Assembly: GCA_017889745.1 (NCBI GenBank)
Contig: JAGGAG010000070.1
Location: 1 to 12,316, forward strand
Direction of reading: 5' to 3'
Origin: Gemmatimonadota bacterium
Lineage (GTDB): Bacteria; Gemmatimonadota; Gemmatimonadetes; Gemmatimonadales; GWC2-71-9
Length of the DNA stretch: 12,316 nucleotides
Position numbers and translations under genes: made by a program. Shown piece by piece: positions 1 to 7,100 of this stretch. Below the pieces are notes generated by a model that saw only the letters and a list, made by a program, of their open reading frames with translations, was not told where the DNA came from and searched no databases. Positions within the stretch are counted from its first letter, which is position 1. The number at the start of each line of letters is the position of its first letter.

Positions 1-112
1 CCGGCGGGCCAAGAAGAACTCGGCGCTGATCGAGGAGACGTTCAACGAGTACGTCGGCACCCTGTCGGGGAAGGGCGCGGCGCCGTTCGGGGTGAGCAGC
101 AACGTGGCGTGA
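1..112 (+). CDS. C-terminal end of an unrecognised protein (5' truncated by window edge)
   Basis: An open frame enters from the left edge (first full codon at base 2) and ends at TGA 110-112, giving about 36 residues. The end of the protein reads ...APFGVSSNVA. The stretch is Lys/Arg-rich at first (RRAKK), then amphipathic (ALIEETFNEYVG), then Gly/Ala/Ser-rich. Codons use G or C in the third position throughout, as in the neighbouring genes, which supports real coding. I recognise no family from so short a tail. The gene is followed directly by a heptamer-repeat hairpin that could act as its terminator. Confidence 0.6.
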   Translation, partial: RRAKKNSALIEETFNEYVGTLSGKGAAPFGVSSNVA

Positions 113-185
113 GGGAGTCAGGAGTCAGGAGTCAGGAGGGTGGAACTCTAGCCACGCCCCTCTGAACTCCTGACTCCTGACTCCC
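113..185. repeat. Inverted array of GAGTCAG-type heptamers (hairpin, possible bidirectional terminator)
   Basis: Bases 113-140 hold three to four tandem copies of the 7-mer GGAGTCA. Bases 161-185 hold the reverse-complement copies (TGACTCC). The outer 20 bases of each arm (113-132 and 166-185) are perfectly complementary. The inner part pairs partly through GGAGGG/CCCCTC. It sits between the stop of the left-edge gene and the stop of the convergent 53-aa gene, where a bidirectional terminator would be expected. The right arm is followed by CGGTTTTCTAA, a short T-run in the plus direction. Tandem heptamers can also be a dispersed intergenic repeat of the genome; one window cannot tell. Confidence 0.75.
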
Positions 186-191
186 GGTTTT

Positions 192-353
192 CTAAGGCAG
201 GTAGCTGGACGCCCAGCGCCGGGCCACGTAGATCCCCACGCCCGTGCCCACCATGCTGACGATGAACGCCGTCATCGTGCCAAATGGCTCACCCGCGAAC
301 CAGCCAAGCCACCCACCGACCGTGGCGCCCACGAAGACCATCAGCTTCGACAT
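192..353 (-). CDS. Small glycine-rich membrane protein, 53 aa
   Basis: On the minus strand an ATG at 353 opens a 53-codon frame ending at TAG 194-192. The protein starts MSKLMVFVGATVGGW and ends RRWASSYLP. It has two hydrophobic, Gly-rich segments (about residues 4-21 and 26-44) separated by a short EPFG turn, then an Arg-Arg and a polar tail. This pattern fits a two-helix membrane microprotein with glycine-packed helices. An adjacent in-frame ATG at 356 is possible, but the Shine-Dalgarno GGGGAGGG leaves better spacing to the ATG at 353. Similar short Gly-rich proteins with a GTGVGIY-like second helix occur widely as hypothetical proteins (from memory). No function is known to me. It is divergent from msrB. 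Confidence 0.7.
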   Translation of the reverse strand: MSKLMVFVGATVGGWLGWFAGEPFGTMTAFIVSMVGTGVGIYVARRWASSYLP

Positions 354-443
354 CATCCCTCCCCATTTGCGCCGGCGGCGCTACCCTTCAGCAGACCGCG
401 GGCGATGTGCGCCCGTGGCGTCGTGATGACATGGAGGCGGCGC

Positions 444-887
444 ATGACGTTCGAGAAGCCGGGTGACGACGAACTCCGGCAGAAGCTCACGCCATTGCAG
501 TATAAGGTGACGCAGCACGAGGGCACGGAGGCACCGTTCCGGAACGAGTATTGGGACAACCATGCACCGGGCATCTATGTGGATGTGGTGTCTGGTGAAC
601 CCCTGTTCAGTTCCCTCGACAAGTACGACTCCGGTACGGGCTGGCCAAGCTTCACCCGGCCGCTGGAGGACGACAACGTCCGGCTGCGGGTGGACCGGAA
701 GCTGTTCGCCGAGCGAACCGAAGTGCGGTCGGCCCAGGGCGACAGTCATCTCGGCCACGTGTTCGATGACGGTCCGGCACCCACGGGACAGCGCTTCTGC
801 ATGAATTCAGCCTCACTGCGCTTCATTCCGGTCGACGAGCTCGAGGCGGAGGGATACGGGCAGTACCTCAAGCTGTTCGGGCGATAG
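444..887 (+). CDS. msrB: Peptide-methionine (R)-S-oxide reductase MsrB, single-Cys and zinc-less
   Basis: The enzyme reduces the R-epimer of methionine sulfoxide in oxidised proteins or free methionine, a cytoplasmic repair step. The 147-aa protein shows the family blocks in order: SGTGWPSF (63-70), RSAQGDSHLGHVF (95-107), and RFCMNSASLRF (117-127) with the catalytic Cys119. The two CxxC zinc motifs of many MsrB proteins are absent; the first position reads YVDVVSG. The block that carries the resolving Cys in some relatives has Gly instead. Cys119 is the only cysteine in the protein. I chose ATG 444 because GGAGG lies 6 bases upstream. Earlier in-frame ATGs at 405 and 426 would add an Arg-rich tail unlike the family. 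The next gene starts 3 bases after the stop, so the two are probably co-transcribed. Confidence 0.95.
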   Translation: MTFEKPGDDELRQKLTPLQYKVTQHEGTEAPFRNEYWDNHAPGIYVDVVSGEPLFSSLDKYDSGTGWPSFTRPLEDDNVRLRVDRKLFAERTEVRSAQGDSHLGHVFDDGPAPTGQRFCMNSASLRFIPVDELEAEGYGQYLKLFGR

Positions 888-890
888 TCC

Positions 891-2027
891 GTGCGACGGT
901 GTACCGCCGCGATCCTCACAGCTCTGCTCGCGGGTTGCGTCCAGCAAGTCCTGCCGAAGACAGCGCCAGTCCCCGCACTCCCGGCCGACAGCGTTGTCGC
1001 ATCGCTCTTCTTCATCAGCGACGGCGGCCGCCCGGACCCGGACGGCGAGCCTGTCCTTCAGGCGCTCACCGCGGGGTTGATGCGCGCGCCCGAACGCAGC
1101 GTGGCGTTCTTTCTCGGCGACAACGTTTACTACAGCGGCATACCGGATAGCACATCACCCGACTACGCGGAAGCGCGTCGCCGCCTCACGGCACAGGTTG
1201 GCGCCGTGGTGGCGTCGGGGGCGCGCGGCGTCTTTCTGCCCGGTAACCACGACTGGAAGGGTCCGGAGGGGTGGAGTGCCGTACTCCGGGCGGAAGCGAT
1301 CGTGGCGGAGGAAGGTGCCGGGCGCGTCGTCCAGCTCCCGGGCAACGGGTGTCCGGGGCCCGCGACGATGGACATCGGCCCGGTGCGGCTGGTGATGATC
1401 GATACGGAATGGTGGTTGCACAAGACCGGGCCCAGGCCGGAGGGAACGGAGGATGGCTGTACCGGTGACGAACACGCGGTCTTCGACTCCCTTCGTACGC
1501 TGCTGGCCACGGCCGGCGGCCGCCAGACGCTCGTCGCGGGCCATCACCCGCTCGCGGCCGGGGGTGAGCACGCAGGCTACTTCAGCTGGAAGGACTATTT
1601 CTTCCCGCTGCGCCATCTACGCTCGTGGCTCTGGCTGCCGCTCCCGGTCATCGGCGCCGCGTACCCTGCGGCGCGCAACGCGGGAATCTCCAGGCAGGAC
1701 ATGTCGAACAAGACCTATGGCCGATTGATCGACTCGCTCGAATCGGTGTTCCGCGACGTGCCGCCTGCGGCGTACATCGCCGGTCATGAACACAGCCTTC
1801 AGGTCATCGAAATGCCGTCCGGCCTCTATCAGCTCGTGAGCGGAGGCGGCTACTACGGTCACATCGATTTCGTCGGTCCGATCGACGGTACCTGGCTTGC
1901 GCTCGCCCGGTCCGGCTTCATGCGGGTCGACGTGACGCCGGATGGCCGTCTCCGACTCGGCGTCCTCACGGTCGATCGGGCGGGCCATGCCCGGGAGGCC
2001 GCGTCGATGTGGCTGACGCGGCCCTGA
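891..2027 (+). CDS. Lipoprotein metallophosphoesterase (calcineurin-like / acid-phosphatase-like)
   Basis: A predicted secreted, lipid-anchored phosphoesterase of 378 aa starting at GTG 891. The N-terminus is a short lipoprotein signal with lipobox LLAGC (lipidated Cys16). Dinuclear-metal motifs appear in order: ISDGG (42-46) as the first Asp motif, LGDNVYYSG (75-83), PGNHDW (117-122), AGHHPL in the middle, and AGHEHS near residue 300. The GDN-YY block followed by GNHDW resembles the purple acid phosphatase (ACP5-like) branch. The usual first-motif His or Trp is replaced by Gly. Two hydrophobic Trp/Leu/Pro-rich stretches lie around residues 243-262. Substrate unknown. It follows msrB after 3 bases with no obvious Shine-Dalgarno, suggesting translational coupling. 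It converges on the MFS gene with an 11-base gap. Confidence 0.85.
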   Translation: MRRCTAAILTALLAGCVQQVLPKTAPVPALPADSVVASLFFISDGGRPDPDGEPVLQALTAGLMRAPERSVAFFLGDNVYYSGIPDSTSPDYAEARRRLTAQVGAVVASGARGVFLPGNHDWKGPEGWSAVLRAEAIVAEEGAGRVVQLPGNGCPGPATMDIGPVRLVMIDTEWWLHKTGPRPEGTEDGCTGDEHAVFDSLRTLLATAGGRQTLVAGHHPLAAGGEHAGYFSWKDYFFPLRHLRSWLWLPLPVIGAAYPAARNAGISRQDMSNKTYGRLIDSLESVFRDVPPAAYIAGHEHSLQVIEMPSGLYQLVSGGGYYGHIDFVGPIDGTWLALARSGFMRVDVTPDGRLRLGVLTVDRAGHAREAASMWLTRP

Positions 2028-2037
2028 CACCGGGCCG
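2019..2037. terminator. Short hairpin between convergent genes (possible weak terminator)
   Basis: CGGCCC (2019-2024) and GGGCCG (2032-2037) form a 6-bp stem around a 7-base loop containing the phosphoesterase stop codon. No T-run follows on either strand, so any termination function is a guess based on its position between convergent genes. Confidence 0.3.
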
Positions 2038-2038
2038 G

Positions 2039-3436
2039 CTACCGCGCCATCATCCCGTCCCGGCCTTGCCAGGCACCGGGCCATCCGGGCAGGCGGAATG
2101 CGAGGGCGCAGGCGAGCAGCGCGAAGACGAAGGTGACTCCATACGCTGTTGCGAACCCCTGTACGGTGTAGGTCTTTCCCGCCACGCCGCCCACGAGCGC
2201 GCTCAGGATCGCCACCGCCACCGCCTGAACCGAGAAGCGCGTCGCACTGACGAACGCCGACGCGCGCGCCACGCGGTCGCGCGGCACGGTGCCGAGGGCC
2301 GTCGTGAACGTGGTCTGGATGGTGAGCCCGAACGCGAGACCGCGAATTGCCAGCAGCAGCTTGATGTGGCCCACCGGCGTATGCGCGTCGAGGCGCATCA
2401 GGCCCCAGGTGCTCACCGCCAGCAGCAGGAATCCGCATACCGCGAGGACCCGCGGTCCCACCTTGTCGTAGAACCGCCCCGAGAGTGGCGTCGCGACTGC
2501 CGCGGCAATGGGCTGGGCCAGGAGTACCTGACCCACCGCACCGGGTGACAGCCCGCGGATGGTCTCGAGGAAGAGCGGCAGCAGGAACTGCGCAGCAAAG
2601 AGCCCGACGACACCGACGTAGCCCACGACATTCGCAGCGAGAAAGACCGGATTCTCCAGCAGGCGCACGTCGAGCAGCGGCGCCTCCGTGCGGTGCTCGA
2701 CGATCCAGAGTGCGGCGAGTGCCGCCACGCCCACCGCAAGGCTCGTGGTCACGGTCACTGACGCGAGGCCGAGCGTCCGCGCCGAGGCCGCGGCGTACAG
2801 CAGTGCGCCGAAACCCACCGACGACAGGACGACGCCGGGCCGGTCGAGTGCGGGCGTCTGCGGGCGCCGCCACTCCTGGAGCCATCGCCGTCCCGCGAGG
2901 ATCCCCCATGCGCCTACCGGAATATTGAGGAAGAAGATCCAGCGCCAGTAGCCGGCATCCACCAGCCAGCCCCCGAGCACCGGCCCCAGTGCCGGCGCCA
3001 CCAGCAGCGCCAGGCCGAACACGCCGAACGCGCGGCCGATGCGGGAAGGCGGAAACGCGCGGTAGAGGAGGGCCGTGCCGGATGGCTGCGTGATCCCGCC
3101 GCCCACGCCCTGCATCACCCGTCCGGCAATGAGCCAGCCGAGGGAGGGTGCCACACCGCACGCCGCCGAGCCGGCAGTGAAAAGGGCCAGTCCCAGGATG
3201 AACATGCGCTTGAGTCCGAAGCGGTCGGCGAGGTAGCCCGCCACCGGGGTGACGATGCCAAGCACGAGCACGTACAGGCTCACGATCCACTGCGCCGCGT
3301 GCAGGGACGCGCCGTACTCACGCTGCAGTGTGGGGAACGCAACGTTCACCACCGTGGTGTCGAGGATGACCATGAACACGCCGGTCACCACGCACGCCAG
3401 GGTCTTCCAGGGACTCCACGCCCCCTCAGCCGCCAT
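2039..3436 (-). CDS. MFS multidrug efflux transporter, DHA2 (EmrB/QacA-like) family
   Basis: A 465-aa inner-membrane proton/drug antiporter. Family signatures are clear: LDTTVVNVAFP in TM1 (25-35, the D1 motif of 14-TM exporters), motif A GYLADRFGLKRMF at about 67-79, an Arg-containing RVMQGVGGG block at about 106-114, and motif C (ALGPVLGGW) at the end of TM5. Length and hydrophobic pattern fit about 14 helices, although the C-terminus is shorter than in EmrB (about 510 aa). The start ATG at 3436 is preceded by AGAGGGG at good spacing. No EmrA-type membrane-fusion partner or outer-membrane channel lies nearby, so it probably acts alone. It is divergent from the tandem USP gene, sharing about 103 bp of control region. 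Substrate cannot be read from sequence. Confidence 0.92.
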   Translation of the reverse strand: MAAEGAWSPWKTLACVVTGVFMVILDTTVVNVAFPTLQREYGASLHAAQWIVSLYVLVLGIVTPVAGYLADRFGLKRMFILGLALFTAGSAACGVAPSLGWLIAGRVMQGVGGGITQPSGTALLYRAFPPSRIGRAFGVFGLALLVAPALGPVLGGWLVDAGYWRWIFFLNIPVGAWGILAGRRWLQEWRRPQTPALDRPGVVLSSVGFGALLYAAASARTLGLASVTVTTSLAVGVAALAALWIVEHRTEAPLLDVRLLENPVFLAANVVGYVGVVGLFAAQFLLPLFLETIRGLSPGAVGQVLLAQPIAAAVATPLSGRFYDKVGPRVLAVCGFLLLAVSTWGLMRLDAHTPVGHIKLLLAIRGLAFGLTIQTTFTTALGTVPRDRVARASAFVSATRFSVQAVAVAILSALVGGVAGKTYTVQGFATAYGVTFVFALLACALAFRLPGWPGAWQGRDGMMAR

Positions 3437-3448
3437 CTATTACCCCTC

Positions 3449-3481
3449 TTCCATCGCGCTTCAGGAGTCCTTCACGAGGTG
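3449..3481 (+). promoter_or_regulatory. Degenerate 11-bp direct repeats upstream of the tandem USP gene
   Basis: TTCCA (3449), TTCAG (3460) and TTCAC (3471) begin three consecutive 11-base units. The same period and a similar core occur at 8389-8432 upstream of the other USP gene. A TAGGGT or TAGAGA sequence (3487-3497) lies 5-10 bases downstream, a plausible -10 for a promoter whose -35 is replaced by an activator. The units could also act on the divergent MFS gene. The match is weaker than at 8389. Confidence 0.4.
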
Positions 3482-3498
3482 GAATGTAGGGTAGAGAT

Positions 3499-3516
3499 GG
3501 GTGCACAGGCGCACCC
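3499..3516. promoter_or_regulatory. Dyad GGGTGC-N6-GCACCC in the USP leader (possible operator)
   Basis: A perfect 6-bp inverted repeat with a 6-base spacer lies between the likely -10 region and the ATG of the tandem USP gene. Its size fits a dimeric repressor site or a small leader hairpin. No regulator can be assigned, and chance occurrence in GC-rich DNA is possible. Confidence 0.3.
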
Positions 3517-3539
3517 TGGTTCCCGGGACTGGAGGCAGC

Positions 3540-4505
3540 ATGTACCGCTCATTGCTCGTGCCGCTGGATGGATCCTCGTTTGCCGAACAGGCGCTCCCGA
3601 TGGCCGTGGAGATCGCCGTCCGCTCGGGGGCTACTCTGCACCTCGTCCTCGTGCACAACTCGATCGCGGTGGTGCCAGGTCCCGGGGAACCGGTCGTGCT
3701 CGATCCCGCCGTCGATGACGCGTCACGCCGGCAGGAAGAGGAGTACCTCGCGTCAGTCTCGAGGCCCCTGACCGGCCAGGGAGTGCGGCAGGTCGTGACG
3801 CGGCTGCTCGACGGCCCCACGGCGGAGACAATCGCCACTTATGCGCGCGCGAGCGTCATCGACCTGGTGGTGCTTACGACACATGGCCGCGGCATCCTGA
3901 GCCGCTTCTGGATCGGGAGTGTGGCGGACCGGCTGGTGCGCCAGCTCGAGCAGCCGATCCTGCTGGTGCGCCCGCAGGCAGCGCGCGGGGCACCATCCCC
4001 GGCGATGATTCGCCGGGTCCTGGTGCCGCTCGATGGCTCGCCGCTCGCCGCCGCCATGATCGAGCCGGCAACCAGCTTCGGGGAATTGCTCGGGGCGGAG
4101 TTCATGCTGTACCGCGCCGTGGTATTGCCGCCGCCGGTGTGGCTCCCGCTCCCCGGGGTCATCATCCCGCCCGAGGATGCCGGCACGCCCACGAAGCTGG
4201 AGCTGGAGGCGACACGGTACCTCCACCAGGTCGCGCAGCAGCTGCGCCTCAAGGGGCTGACAGTCGAGACCGCGGTCGAGGTGGCTCCCGACCCCGTGGC
4301 CGCAATCGCCGCGCATGCGGAGCGTCATGGAGCCGACGTGATCGCGCTCGCGACACACGGCTATGGCGGGGCGACCAGGTTCCTGCTGGGCAGTGTGGCG
4401 GACAAGCTCCTGCGCACGGCCACGGTGCCGCTGCTCGTGTGGCGGCCCGGCGTCGGGGCGGAACCCGGTGCGGTCAGGTCGATGGAGTTTGCCGCGGTCC
4501 CCTGA
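3540..4505 (+). CDS. Universal stress protein with two tandem UspA domains
   Basis: A 321-aa cytoplasmic protein made of two USP folds (about residues 1-146 and 158-306). Each begins with the first-strand block LLVPLDGS or VLVPLDGS. Each ends with the nucleotide-binding pattern HG-x9-GS: HGRGILSRFWIGS (115-127) and HGYGGATRFLLGS, followed by PILLVRP and PLLVWRP. These are the ATP-binding type residues of the family, although the first Gly of each motif is Thr or Ala. USPs bind ATP or AMP and support survival under starvation, oxidative stress or hypoxia; the precise role here is unknown. I chose ATG 3540 because GGAGG lies just upstream and the first strand starts directly after it; the frame extends upstream to 3501. 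The 3' end overlaps the convergent ATPase gene by 32 bases. Confidence 0.93.
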   Translation: MYRSLLVPLDGSSFAEQALPMAVEIAVRSGATLHLVLVHNSIAVVPGPGEPVVLDPAVDDASRRQEEEYLASVSRPLTGQGVRQVVTRLLDGPTAETIATYARASVIDLVVLTTHGRGILSRFWIGSVADRLVRQLEQPILLVRPQAARGAPSPAMIRRVLVPLDGSPLAAAMIEPATSFGELLGAEFMLYRAVVLPPPVWLPLPGVIIPPEDAGTPTKLELEATRYLHQVAQQLRLKGLTVETAVEVAPDPVAAIAAHAERHGADVIALATHGYGGATRFLLGSVADKLLRTATVPLLVWRPGVGAEPGAVRSMEFAAVP

Positions 4506-6336
4506 GCCCCGCCGCGCGCAGGGCGTTGAGGATCACGGCGACGTCGATCCCTTCCTGCAGGAGCGCGCCGGCGGTGGGCGGGATGAACCCGGCCGCAGCG
4601 AAGAGCATGCCGACGGAACTGAGGCCGAGCCCCACGAGCACGCTCTGCCGCGCGATATAGGCGGTCCACCGGCTGAACTCGATCGCGTCGAGCAGCCGGT
4701 GCGGATCGTCCGCGAGGATGACCACATCGGCCGCTTCGGCGGTGATGCCGCCTCCCCCGGATGCGAGAGCCACGCCCACCGTCGCGGTGCTGAGGGCTGG
4801 CGCGTCGTTGGTACCGTCTCCCAGCATCATCACCTTGGAGCCGCCCGCCACCAGTGCGTGCACCACGCTCACCTTGTCCTCGGGCAGCAGGTCGCCCCGG
4901 GCCTCGTCGAATCCAAGCTGGGCGGCGATGGCCCGGGTATTGGCGCTGCTGTCACCCGAGAGCAGCACCGTCCGCTGAAATCCCGCGGCGCGAAGGTGCA
5001 CGATGAGGTGTTCGATGCCGGACCGTAACGCATCAGCGTAGATAATGATGCCCGCCAGGGCACCGTCGACCGCGACGAAGGCCCGGACGGCGCCCGCGGC
5101 GCTGCGGTGGTCCTGCTCCAGGGCATCGAGTTCCGTCACGATTCCGGGATGACGCTCCCGGAGGAGGCTGGCGGCTCCGACCAGCACCCGGCGCCCCTCC
5201 ACCGTGCCCTCGACGCCCCGTCCGGCCGTCTCCACCACCTCGGTCGGCGTCGGCAGGTCGCCGCCAATGGCGCGGGCGGCCGACACGACGGGCCGGGCCA
5301 GCAGGTGCCCCGAGGTGTTCTCCAGCGCGCCCGCCATGCGCAGCACGTCCGCCGTGGCGAACGCGGCCGTGGTCCACACGGCGCTTACCTCGGGCCGTCC
5401 AACGGTCAGCGTCCCTGTCTTGTCGAAGACCGCCACCGTGGTGCGCCCGAGCTCTTCCAGCGCCACGCCCGACCGGAAGATCACCTGCCGGCGCGCAGCG
5501 CGGTTGATGCCGCCGATCACCGCCACGGGAACGGCGAGAATGAGGGGGCACGGGGTTGCCACCACGAGCACCGCGAGCACGCGCTGCGTGTCGCCCGACG
5601 CCAGCCAGGCGGCCGCGCACACCGCCAGCGTGACCGGGGTGAACCAGACGGCGTAACGGTCGGCAAGCCGCTGCATTGGCGCCTTGCTCTGCTGAGCGTG
5701 GCGCACGAGCTCGACGATGCGGGCGTACTGGCTCTGTGCGGCAGGAGCGGTGGCGCGGAACAGGAGAGGGCCCTCGAGGTTGGCCATGCCGCTCATCAGG
5801 GCGACCCCCGGCTCGGCCAGGCGCGGGATCGGCTCTCCAGTGAGGGCCGCCGTGTCGAGGTGAGATCGCCCCTTCACCACCGTGCCATCGCAGGGGATCA
5901 TGTCACCGGGACGCACGATCAGCATGTCGCCGGCCACGATCGCGCTGACGCTCACCTCTTCTTCGTGGTCCCCGGAGATGCGGTGGGCCAGCCGGGGCGC
6001 GGCCTCCTCGAGGGCGCGAACCGCCTCCGACGCGCGACCTTCGGCGTAGCGCTCGAGCGCCTCGCCGCCGGTCTGCATGAGGACGACGATCAGCCCGGGA
6101 AGCGGCGTTGTGAGGAGCGCGGCCGTGAGGATGGCCAGCATGGCCACGAGGTCGGCGGCGAACTTGCCGCGAAACACCCCGCGAAGGGTGCGGATGACGA
6201 CGGGGATTCCGGTGAGAAGCAGGCCCGCCATCCACACCAGGTGAGCAACGGCGGGGTCGCCATACAACCGGACTGCGACCCCCCCCAGGATCGCGAGGAG
6301 GGCTGCCGCCGGGATGACGGCGGCCTGGCGGTTCAC
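4474..6336 (-). CDS. Heavy-metal-translocating P-type ATPase (P1B, TPC type)
   Basis: A 620-aa inner-membrane pump that uses ATP to export a soft or transition metal. The N-terminus goes straight into membrane helices with no HMA or CxxC metal-binding domain. Visible parts: actuator loop with TGEP (166-169), membrane metal site TPC (261-263) in VVATPCPL, phosphorylation loop DKTGTLT (Asp305), nucleotide-domain SGH (342-344) lacking the Pro of the usual HP motif, hinge GDGTNDAP (506-513), and a C-terminal helix pair ending QEGIDVAVILNALRA. TPC instead of CPC or SPC puts it outside the classical Cu and Zn/Cd groups, so the ion is uncertain. The start is GTG 6336, whose GTGA overlaps the response-regulator stop; this indicates translational coupling and control by that two-component system. 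The open frame upstream of this start is Arg-rich and non-family. Confidence 0.93.
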   Translation of the reverse strand: MNRQAAVIPAAALLAILGGVAVRLYGDPAVAHLVWMAGLLLTGIPVVIRTLRGVFRGKFAADLVAMLAILTAALLTTPLPGLIVVLMQTGGEALERYAEGRASEAVRALEEAAPRLAHRISGDHEEEVSVSAIVAGDMLIVRPGDMIPCDGTVVKGRSHLDTAALTGEPIPRLAEPGVALMSGMANLEGPLLFRATAPAAQSQYARIVELVRHAQQSKAPMQRLADRYAVWFTPVTLAVCAAAWLASGDTQRVLAVLVVATPCPLILAVPVAVIGGINRAARRQVIFRSGVALEELGRTTVAVFDKTGTLTVGRPEVSAVWTTAAFATADVLRMAGALENTSGHLLARPVVSAARAIGGDLPTPTEVVETAGRGVEGTVEGRRVLVGAASLLRERHPGIVTELDALEQDHRSAAGAVRAFVAVDGALAGIIIYADALRSGIEHLIVHLRAAGFQRTVLLSGDSSANTRAIAAQLGFDEARGDLLPEDKVSVVHALVAGGSKVMMLGDGTNDAPALSTATVGVALASGGGGITAEAADVVILADDPHRLLDAIEFSRWTAYIARQSVLVGLGLSSVGMLFAAAGFIPPTAGALLQEGIDVAVILNALRAAGLRGPRQTPST

Positions 6337-7037
6337 GCGCTCTGGCTTGAGTGCTCCTCTGCCTCCACGCCCTCGCGCAGGGAGAAGCCCACGCCCCGCA
6401 CCGTCTGGATGAGCTGCCGCCCGCAGCTCGCATGCAGCTTCCGCCTCAAGTTGCCCACGTGCACGTCGACCACGTTGCTCTCGGGGTCGAAGTGCATGTC
6501 CCACACCTTTTCCAGCAGCTGGGTGCGCCGGACCACTTCTTCGGCGTGCAGGAGGAAGTGCTCGAGCAGCTGGAATTCCTTGTTCGTCAGATCCAGTGGC
6601 TTGTCGTCGGCCGTGGCCTGGTGCCGGAGCCGGTCGAGTGCGATGGGGCCGTACCGCAGCACTTCCAGCCGTTCGGCACCGCCGCGCCGCAGAAGCGCGC
6701 GGACCCGGGCGAGCAACTCGTCGAACCGAAAGGGCTTCGACAGGTAATCATCGGCGCCACTGTCGAGCCCGCGCACGATATCCTCGACCGCGTCGCGAGA
6801 CGTCAGCATCAGGATCGGCGTGTTACGCCCCTCGCGCCGGAGTTCCTGCGCCACCTGAAAACCGGTCTTCTTTGGCAGTACTACGTCGAGCAGGATCACG
6901 TCGTACTGGTACACGTGCGCCAGCATCGTGGCCTCGGCACCGTCCGATGCGATGTCCACGACGTAGCCTTCCTCCTTCAAGCCCTGCTCGATGAAGCCCG
7001 CGACCTTCCGGTCGTCTTCTACCAGGAGAACTTTCAC
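6333..7037 (-). CDS. OmpR-family response regulator
   Basis: A 234-aa two-component DNA-binding regulator. The receiver domain (about 1-118) has the acidic pair Asp8-Asp9, phospho-acceptor Asp51 in LLDVVLP, Thr in LMLTSRD, and Lys101 in LSKPF. The winged-helix output domain follows (about 125-222), with DLTNKEFQLLEHF, VVDVHVGNLRRKL and TVRGVGF typical of OmpR/PhoB proteins; the closest general resemblance is the CusR/MtrA-like group. The start codon is GTG 7037, giving MKVLLVEDD, with GAGG about 10 bases upstream. It lies 81 bases downstream of the histidine kinase and overlaps the ATPase start by 4 bases, so kinase, regulator and pump form one unit. Members of this family bind DNA as head-to-tail dimers on repeats about 11 bp apart, which matches repeats at 8389-8432. 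Confidence 0.95.
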   Translation of the reverse strand: MKVLLVEDDRKVAGFIEQGLKEEGYVVDIASDGAEATMLAHVYQYDVILLDVVLPKKTGFQVAQELRREGRNTPILMLTSRDAVEDIVRGLDSGADDYLSKPFRFDELLARVRALLRRGGAERLEVLRYGPIALDRLRHQATADDKPLDLTNKEFQLLEHFLLHAEEVVRRTQLLEKVWDMHFDPESNVVDVHVGNLRRKLHASCGRQLIQTVRGVGFSLREGVEAEEHSSQSA

Positions 7038-7100
7038 AGCGTAGCCGCCTCGGTTGAGTCCTGCTGGAAGTTTCCTTCAAGGGCATGAGCGGGCATGGAA

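Noticed and set aside
1617..3290. 557-codon minus-strand frame overlapping the MFS and phosphoesterase genes
   Set aside because: Arg/Gly/Pro-rich low-complexity translation without domains. It is the off-frame shadow of the DHA2 transporter, whose own frame has clear family motifs.
6337..6504. N-terminal extension of the ATPase to the upstream ATG at 6504
   Set aside because: The 56 extra residues are Arg/Gly-rich, lie entirely inside the regulator gene and resemble no metal-binding domain. GTG 6336 gives the normal coupled start.
5107..6747. 546-codon plus-strand frame antisense to the ATPase and regulator
   Set aside because: Typical antisense open frame of GC-rich DNA; no recognisable domain, while the opposite strand encodes an unmistakable P-type ATPase.
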